Shown in pieces: positions 13,739-18,128 of a stretch of DNA of 18,128 nt. The DNA is from Clostridiales bacterium (lineage in GTDB: Bacteria; Bacillota; Clostridia; Christensenellales; Aristaeellaceae): contig SFFS01000071.1 of assembly GCA_004557805.1 (NCBI GenBank), positions 1 to 18,128 of the forward strand, written 5' to 3'. A program made the translations under genes and the position numbers. Each line of letters starts with the position of its first letter. Position 1 is the first letter of the stretch. The notes below the pieces were generated by a model, which did no database searches, had not been told where the DNA came from, and was given only the letters and a program-made list of their open reading frames with translations.

Positions 13739-15337
13739 TTACAGCGCCGCAAAGATCCGCGCGCCCCGCCGCTTGAGCCACGCGAGCAGCGCCGCAAAGA
13801 GCAGCCCCGTAACCGCCGCGGCCGCGGCCAGATACGCCGCCGCGCCCATGCGCCAGCCGATCCACAGGAACAGCCCCGCCAGCGCCGCGCTGTACGTCCA
13901 GCCGCCCAGCAGCGCAAACATCACTCCTGCGCTCTGCTTGATGGGCATGATTTCGTTCGTCCAGTTCAGGTTCGGCATTTTTATGCCCAGAAACAGGCCG
14001 AACGCCGCCATCATCACCGTAAACAGCACCGCGCACACAACGAACAGCACGGCCTCAACCGCCGTTCCGCCGCTCACCGCCGCCACGCAGATCGCACAGA
14101 TCAGCGTGGGCACGCTCGTCAGCGCGATTTGAAGCCGCAGCTTGGCCGCAAGCGCCTGCCAGGGCAAAATCGGCAGCGACTGCGCCAGCCACAGGTTTTT
14201 CCCTTCCAGCGAGACGGACGGCGCCGCCATATCGTTCATGCTGGCGAGCATGCATACCGCCGCGCACATCAGCACCGCCGTGCAGCCCGGTTTTCCCGCG
14301 AAGGCCGCGTTCAGCGCCCCGGTCACCGCTGCGCCCTTAATCAGTATCACCACGCCGCACACCGGCAGCAGCAGCACGCCCAGGCCACAGTTGAGCATAT
14401 AGTTCGGGCTTCCGGTGAAACGCGCCAGCTCCTTTGCAAACAGCGCGCCGGAAATGCCGCGCACCTTCGACGCCGTCTCTTTATAGGCGGCCTTCGCCGT
14501 CTTGCCGGAAGCGGTGGCGATCTTGAGGAAGCTGCGCGAAATCAGCGTCCACATCAGCGCGAACAGAACCAGCACGGCCGCCGTCCAGACAAGCATCGAC
14601 AGCCCGTCGCCCTCGCCCACGCGGCCGAACAGATACAGCGGATACGCCGCGCCCTTGATCTTCGAGCCGTACAGAACGGCGTTGGTCAGCAGATCGGCGA
14701 TCAGCGCCTGCGCCCGGAAGCTGATAAAATAATACGCTCCGAAGAACACGAGAGACACCAACACCGTCACAATGCTCTTGTGCCTGAGCTTCAGGCTGAT
14801 TTTTGCCACGAGCCATCCCAGCAGGCACGAAAGCAGCATCACGATCAGCGAAATGAGCAGCGTCAGCAGCACGCCGCCCGCAACCGCCGCAGCCGTGACC
14901 GGCACGGTAATCCAATAGACGATCACCGCCGGAACGATCACCACGGCGGAATACATCAGGCCCATCAGATATACGCTCAAAAGCCGCGAGAGCATAATGT
15001 ACCGCACCGGAATGGGCAGCGACAGCAGCAGATCGTTATCCTTGGAAAGATACAGCCCCGCATACGTGTTGAACACGCTGCCAAACGCGCCGAGGAACAC
15101 GGCGATCAGCCCCATCAGCGCAAAATACATCCAACTCAGCCCCAGCTCCGCAAGCTGTCCGCACAGCACGAGGGACAGGAACGTGAAAATCCCGCCCATC
15201 AGGCCCACCATCAGCAGCACGTACAGCACGATCAGTCCGATCGTCGCAGCCTTCGAACGCTTTCTGTTCTTTTTCGCATCGTATACATAGCTGCGAAAAA
15301 TCTCCGTCATTTGCTTATGCAGCAGCGTCTTCAGCAT
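13739..15337 (-). CDS. ABC-2 type transporter permease
   Basis: 532-aa very hydrophobic protein with about a dozen or more membrane segments, arranged as two similar halves with a soluble loop near the middle (SFLKIATASGKTAKAAYKET region). The LSKDNDLLLSLPIP segment (about 97-110) is characteristic of large Firmicutes ABC-2 permeases. Its ATPase partner is encoded immediately upstream with a 7-nt overlap, so the two should form one exporter. The substrate cannot be read from the sequence; relatives are linked to export of drugs, lipids or peptides. Control by the TetR regulator at the head of the operon suggests an inducible efflux role rather than a dedicated polysaccharide exporter. Translation ends 25 nt before a strong terminator. 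Confidence 0.88.
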   Translation of the reverse strand: MLKTLLHKQMTEIFRSYVYDAKKNRKRSKAATIGLIVLYVLLMVGLMGGIFTFLSLVLCGQLAELGLSWMYFALMGLIAVFLGAFGSVFNTYAGLYLSKDNDLLLSLPIPVRYIMLSRLLSVYLMGLMYSAVVIVPAVIVYWITVPVTAAAVAGGVLLTLLISLIVMLLSCLLGWLVAKISLKLRHKSIVTVLVSLVFFGAYYFISFRAQALIADLLTNAVLYGSKIKGAAYPLYLFGRVGEGDGLSMLVWTAAVLVLFALMWTLISRSFLKIATASGKTAKAAYKETASKVRGISGALFAKELARFTGSPNYMLNCGLGVLLLPVCGVVILIKGAAVTGALNAAFAGKPGCTAVLMCAAVCMLASMNDMAAPSVSLEGKNLWLAQSLPILPWQALAAKLRLQIALTSVPTLICAICVAAVSGGTAVEAVLFVVCAVLFTVMMAAFGLFLGIKMPNLNWTNEIMPIKQSAGVMFALLGGWTYSAALAGLFLWIGWRMGAAAYLAAAAAVTGLLFAALLAWLKRRGARIFAAL

Positions 15338-16044
15338 GATTCACCCTCCAGTTCAAGGAAGACCTCCTCCAGGCTGTCGTCTCCCTTCACCTCTTCCATC
15401 GTGCCGGAGCGGATGAGCTTGCCGCCCTTGATGATAGCAACCTTGTCGCACAGCTTTTCGGCAACCTCCAGCACATGCGTAGAGAAGAAAATCGCCCCGC
15501 CCGCGTCGCACAGTTCGCGCATCATCTCTTTGAGCAGATGCGCCGCCTTCGGGTCGAGTCCGACGAACGGCTCGTCCATCAGGATCAGCTTCGGATCGTG
15601 CATCCACGCCGAAATGATGGCCAGCTTCTGCTTCATGCCGTGAGAATACGCGGCGATGGGCTGCGCCAGGTCGTCCGTCAGTTCAAACATGCCGGCGTAT
15701 TTGTGAATGCGCGCCTTGCGGTCTTCGGCGGAAACGCCGAAAATATCGGCGATGAAGTTCAGGTATTTCGCGCCCGTCATGAATTCATACAGATCGGGGT
15801 TATCGGGGATATACGCCATCTGCTTTTTGCAGGCGACCGGGTCGCGGCGCACGGACACGCCGCCGATGGTGATTTCGCCCGAATCGAACTGCAAAATCCC
15901 TGCGATCGATTTGAGCGTGGTCGTCTTGCCCGCGCCGTTATGGCCGATAAACCCGTAGATTTCGCCGGACGCGATATGCAGGCTCAGATCGTCGACAGCC
16001 TTTTTGTCCCCGTAAGTTTTCGTCAGGTGTTCAATGTTGAGCAT
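15331..16044 (-). CDS. ABC transporter ATP-binding protein
   Basis: 237-aa ABC ATPase with all core motifs: Walker A GHNGAGKTT (34-42), a signature region reading YSHGMKQK (133-140, the usual variant in ABC-2 systems), Walker B LILMDEP (153-159) followed by FVGLD, and the switch histidine in STH (H190). It powers the permease encoded downstream. The frame stays open back to a GTG at 16128, but that extension overlaps the TetR stop and lacks ABC similarity. The ATG at 16044 has GGAGAGGAG 6-7 nt upstream. The 80-nt gap after the TetR gene contains two small hairpins. Confidence 0.94.
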   Translation of the reverse strand: MLNIEHLTKTYGDKKAVDDLSLHIASGEIYGFIGHNGAGKTTTLKSIAGILQFDSGEITIGGVSVRRDPVACKKQMAYIPDNPDLYEFMTGAKYLNFIADIFGVSAEDRKARIHKYAGMFELTDDLAQPIAAYSHGMKQKLAIISAWMHDPKLILMDEPFVGLDPKAAHLLKEMMRELCDAGGAIFFSTHVLEVAEKLCDKVAIIKGGKLIRSGTMEEVKGDDSLEEVFLELEGESC

Positions 16045-16079
16045 TGCTTTCTCCTCTCCTGTTGCGCGGTTGTTTTTTC

Positions 16080-16118
16080 GGCGCGAAAGCGCCTTCAGGG
16101 GGATCTGAATCTCCCCTG
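16080..16118 (-). other. Two intercistronic hairpins between the regulator and ATPase genes
   Basis: The minus-strand transcript can form CAGGGG/CCCCTG (16118-16113 with 16101-16096) and then GGCGC-TTTC-GCGCC (16093-16080). The second stem is followed by an A-rich run, not U's, so termination is unlikely. They may mark an RNA processing or stability boundary allowing different levels of regulator and transporter. Confidence 0.35.
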
Positions 16119-16124
16119 TAAAGC

Positions 16125-16748
16125 TCACGGCCCGATAATCTTCCGGAAAACCTCGTCCCGGTCGAACGTGCCGTCGGTAAAGCCCGGAACTTCCTTAATC
16201 GCCTTGCAGGCGCTCACGGAAAACGAAGTAAGGATTTCGGCCAGTTCCCGGTCGGTGTAGGTGCACCCGCCGGTCACAATGAGCGTGGCCAGGCCGTGCG
16301 CGGCAATCCACACGTCGCGGAAAAGCCGGTTCGCCTCCTGCTCCGTCATGCGGTAGATCCGCATGAGCGATTCTTGCACCTGCTCCTGCGATTCGCGCAT
16401 CGCCGCCATCGCGCTGCTGCTTCCGTCCGGCCGCGGCGTCAGAAACAGAAAACGATACAGCTGCGGCTCTTCCCTGACAAAGCGCAGATACTGCACGCCC
16501 ACGCCGAAAAACGGAACCGCCTGCTTCAGTCCCTCCGCGATATAGCCGCGATAGACCGCCATGGCGGCCCGGTACATTTCCTCGCGCACTTCGTCCATTG
16601 TGTTGAAATAGGTGAAAATCGGGCGGGTCGATACGCCCAGTTCCGCGCCGATGTCGCGCGTCGTCACGGCCGCCGCGCCCTTCGTCCGCGCCACGCGCAG
16701 CGCTGCGGCCACAATTTCGTCCTTGGTGAACTTAACCTTCGGAGGCAT
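16125..16748 (-). CDS. TetR-family transcriptional regulator
   Basis: 207-aa TetR/AcrR-type repressor. The N-terminal three-helix DNA-binding domain is clear: FTKDEIVAAALRVARTKG, then the helix-turn-helix TTRDIGAELGVSTRPIFTYF (about 32-51), followed by an all-helical ligand-binding domain of normal length. First gene of an operon with the ABC exporter, so it most likely represses its own promoter and the transporter until a ligand binds. The ATG at 16748 follows AAAGGTGAG; a GTG three codons upstream overlaps that ribosome site and is rejected. Repeated CGATATAC elements over its promoter are candidate operators. The inducer is unknown. Confidence 0.92.
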   Translation of the reverse strand: MPPKVKFTKDEIVAAALRVARTKGAAAVTTRDIGAELGVSTRPIFTYFNTMDEVREEMYRAAMAVYRGYIAEGLKQAVPFFGVGVQYLRFVREEPQLYRFLFLTPRPDGSSSAMAAMRESQEQVQESLMRIYRMTEQEANRLFRDVWIAAHGLATLIVTGGCTYTDRELAEILTSFSVSACKAIKEVPGFTDGTFDRDEVFRKIIGP

Positions 16749-16777
16749 TTCTCTCACCTTTTCTTAACTTAAAACAC

Positions 16778-16791
16778 GCGATATACATCGC
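16778..16791. promoter_or_regulatory. Candidate TetR operator
   Basis: GCGAT-ATAC-ATCGC is a 14-bp interrupted palindrome just downstream of the -10 box. Its CGATATAC half recurs at 16805-16812, inside the promoter spacer, 26 bp away. Position over the promoter and initial transcript fits autorepression by the adjacent TetR protein; binding is inferred. Confidence 0.5.
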
Positions 16792-16796
16792 TTGTT

Positions 16797-16825
16797 ATTC
16801 TACTCGATATACCAGAATTTGTCAA
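16797..16825 (-). promoter_or_regulatory. Sigma-A-type promoter of the TetR-ABC operon
   Basis: TTGACA (16825-16820), a 17-bp spacer, and TAGAAT (16802-16797) on the minus strand: one mismatch from consensus. It lies only 16 bp past the stop of the SIS gene and about 50 bp before the TetR start. No terminator is visible between the SIS gene and this promoter. Confidence 0.85.
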
Positions 16826-16840
16826 TAGGAAAACCTTTTA

Positions 16841-17449
16841 TTATTCTTTTCCCGAAAGCAGCCGTTCTCCCACCGCGCCGGAGGGATGAATGACAGCGAA
16901 CTGCTCCTTCTTGTAGCCCTTTATCTGCATCAGGCAGATACACACCGCGTCGAACGCCGCAATGGCGGAAAGAATCGAAGCCGTGGCCAGCATGTTAAAC
17001 GGATCGGGCTCGGAATCGGTATGCAGCAGCAGAACCGCGTCGGCCGCGCGGCCGATGACGCTCCGCGCGTTTTCCGTCACGGCGACGAGCTTCGCGCCGA
17101 TCGCCTTTCCCTGCGCCGCAAGCGGCGTCAGTTCGCGCGTGCCGCCGCCCTTGGATACGAGAATGAGCACGTCTTCCGGGCGCAACACGCCCATTCCGCC
17201 ATGCACCGCATCCGCCGGCGAAAGGAACGACGCCGGGCACCCCACGCAGCACAGCTCATGCACGATCTTTTTCGCCGCCACGCCGGAGGTACCGCAGCCC
17301 GCGACCACCGCGCGCCCACGGCATTCTGCCAGCAGCTTCACCACGCGCAGAATGTTCTCTTCATCGACGTACTCCGCCGCCTTTTCCACTGCCCGCGCTT
17401 CCTCACGCATCACGCGCCGGAACTCGGAAACAATTTTTTCATCCGTCAT
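16841..17449 (-). CDS. SIS-domain sugar-phosphate isomerase-like protein (KpsF/GutQ type, no CBS domains)
   Basis: 202-aa single SIS domain. Motifs are GCGTSG (51-56), FLSPADAVHGGMG (75-87), SKGGGTRE (99-106, in place of the usual SxSGET) and a C-terminal HPSGAVGERLL (188-198). These follow the KdsD/GutQ arabinose-5-phosphate isomerase pattern, which interconverts ketose and aldose phosphates, but the paired CBS domains of KdsD are absent. Without other Kdo genes, a role in Kdo synthesis is not supported; a general pentose or hexose phosphate isomerase is as likely. A good ribosome site (GAAGGGG) precedes the ATG. It starts 21 nt after the RNase Z stop, so the two are probably co-transcribed. 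Stop codon TAA. Confidence 0.85.
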   Translation of the reverse strand: MTDEKIVSEFRRVMREEARAVEKAAEYVDEENILRVVKLLAECRGRAVVAGCGTSGVAAKKIVHELCCVGCPASFLSPADAVHGGMGVLRPEDVLILVSKGGGTRELTPLAAQGKAIGAKLVAVTENARSVIGRAADAVLLLHTDSEPDPFNMLATASILSAIAAFDAVCICLMQIKGYKKEQFAVIHPSGAVGERLLSGKE

Positions 17450-17470
17450 CGCGCCGCCCCTTCTTTCATT

Positions 17471-18128
17471 TTATTCATCCTGAAATTTAAGCGTCGTTTT
17501 CATGCCGTCGTGCCCCGCGATAGTGCGCGGGAACACCTTGCGCGTCTCGGCGAGATACGGCTCGGGATCGGTCATCGACGGGCTGTAATGCGTCAGCCAC
17601 ATTTCGCCCGGCTGCGCCGACGCGGCCAGCTTCGCCGCCTCGCGAAAGGTCATATGCCGCGTTTCCACGGCGCGCTCATGCTTTTCCTCATCGCCGAACA
17701 TGCCCTCGCAAATGAACAGGTCGGCCCCCTGCGCGTATCTAGCAATGGCCGGAATGGGCCGCGTATCGACGCTGTACGTCACCTTCAACCCTCTGCGCGC
17801 GGGCCCGAGCACCATCTCGGGCGTGAACATGCGCCCGCCCTCCTCGACAGTGCGGCCATGCTGCAGCGCGTTCCAGAGGTTGCGCGGAACGCCCGCTTGC
17901 TGTGCGCGCGCCGCATCAAAGCGGCCCTGCCGCCTGATTTCAAACGAAAACCCATAGCACGGCACACGATGCTGCACGGGAAAGGCGGTGATTTCAAACC
18001 CGGAAAGCGAAAACCGCTCCTCCTGCGCCGTCATTTCCACGCAGTTCACCTCAAACGGCAGCCCAGGCACGATCACGCGCAGGCAGCGTACCACCTCGCG
18101 AATGCCGAAGGGGCCGAAAATGGTCAGC
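17471..18128 (-). CDS. rnz: Ribonuclease Z, N-terminus beyond window
   Basis: About 218 C-terminal codons are visible; the frame is open to the window edge, with upstream residues LTIFGPFGIREVV continuing the domain. Ribonuclease Z is the metallo-beta-lactamase-fold endonuclease that trims tRNA 3' trailers. Recognisable blocks: FPVQHRVPCYGFSFE, the metal-bridging Asp in YSVDTRP, ADLFICEGMF, HMTFREAAKLA, and the metal His in LTHYS, then a C-terminal AGHDGMKTTLKF. The HxHxDH motif should lie outside the window. The length and order of these blocks match bacterial RNase Z. A housekeeping gene next to the polysaccharide locus, followed by the SIS gene. Confidence 0.9.
   Translation of the reverse strand, partial: LTIFGPFGIREVVRCLRVIVPGLPFEVNCVEMTAQEERFSLSGFEITAFPVQHRVPCYGFSFEIRRQGRFDAARAQQAGVPRNLWNALQHGRTVEEGGRMFTPEMVLGPARRGLKVTYSVDTRPIPAIARYAQGADLFICEGMFGDEEKHERAVETRHMTFREAAKLAASAQPGEMWLTHYSPSMTDPEPYLAETRKVFPRTIAGHDGMKTTLKFQDE

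Noticed and set aside
13598..15643. 681-codon open frame on the plus strand
   Set aside because: It runs antisense across the clear ABC permease and ATPase genes, and its translation is an Arg/His/Gln-rich low-complexity sequence with no domain. High GC content and the codon bias of the real genes create such frames.
16045..16128. N-terminal extension of the ABC ATPase frame from a GTG
   Set aside because: It covers the intercistronic hairpins and the TetR stop. ABC similarity begins at the ATG at 16044, which has a strong ribosome site.
13739..16128. ABC transporter as an ABC-dependent capsule exporter (Wzm/Wzt type)
   Set aside because: The permease is far larger than Wzm, the ATPase lacks a carbohydrate-binding C-terminal domain, the operon has its own TetR regulator and terminator, and the locus already has Wzx and Wzy.
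1..18128. tRNA, rRNA, CRISPR arrays, insertion sequences, toxin-antitoxin or phage genes
   Set aside because: I saw no sequence or encoded protein supporting any of these. The only long repeat pair noticed is the 20-bp one reported.

Overview
The window is an exopolysaccharide/capsule (Wzx/Wzy-type) biosynthesis locus plus its upstream flank. Every gene I can support lies on the minus strand, so transcription runs from high to low coordinates. The sequence is GC-rich. The chain-length regulator and its tyrosine kinase are separate proteins (CapA/CapB, YveK/YwqD style), promoters are strict TTGACA-17-TATAAT type, and Shine-Dalgarno sites are strong. Together these point to a high-GC member of Bacillota, probably Clostridia. 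This is inference from style; no rRNA is present to confirm it.

Layout in the direction of transcription: (i) 18128-16841: the C-terminal part of ribonuclease Z (cut by the window edge), then a single-domain SIS sugar-phosphate isomerase. (ii) 16825-13664: a sigma-A-type promoter, a TetR-family regulator, an ABC ATPase and an ABC-2 type permease, closed by a strong intrinsic terminator. (iii) 13604-6030: a perfect consensus promoter, then Wzz/CapA, BY-kinase/CapB, a PIG-L deacetylase with an abnormal N-terminus, an unrecognised 59-aa ORF, a mono-topic phosphoglycosyl transferase, a fold-type III PLP decarboxylase-like enzyme, an ATP-grasp ligase and two GT4 glycosyltransferases. (iv) 5955-1: a second perfect consensus promoter, then a polytopic WbaP/EpsE-like phosphoglycosyl transferase, a GT4 glycosyltransferase, a Wzy polymerase fused to a GT4 domain, and a Wzx flippase that runs off the window.

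Together the genes could start a glycan on undecaprenyl phosphate (two different initiating transferases), extend it with four GT4 activities, flip it (Wzx), polymerise it (Wzy domain) and control length (Wzz/BY-kinase). The PLP enzyme, ATP-grasp and PIG-L genes look like a tailoring cassette. My best hypothesis is deacetylation plus attachment of an amino acid or amine to a sugar.

The oddest structure is a perfect 20-bp direct repeat, one copy in the 5' leader of the wzz operon and one at the BY-kinase/PIG-L junction. It brackets the Wzz/BY-kinase pair. At the internal copy the PIG-L protein has lost its first beta strand and the metal-binding His of its AHPDDE motif. That suggests past recombination, or a mobile regulatory module. 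Both polysaccharide promoters also carry an AT-rich palindrome just upstream, which suggests a shared regulator. No tRNA, rRNA, CRISPR array, transposase or plus-strand gene was found.
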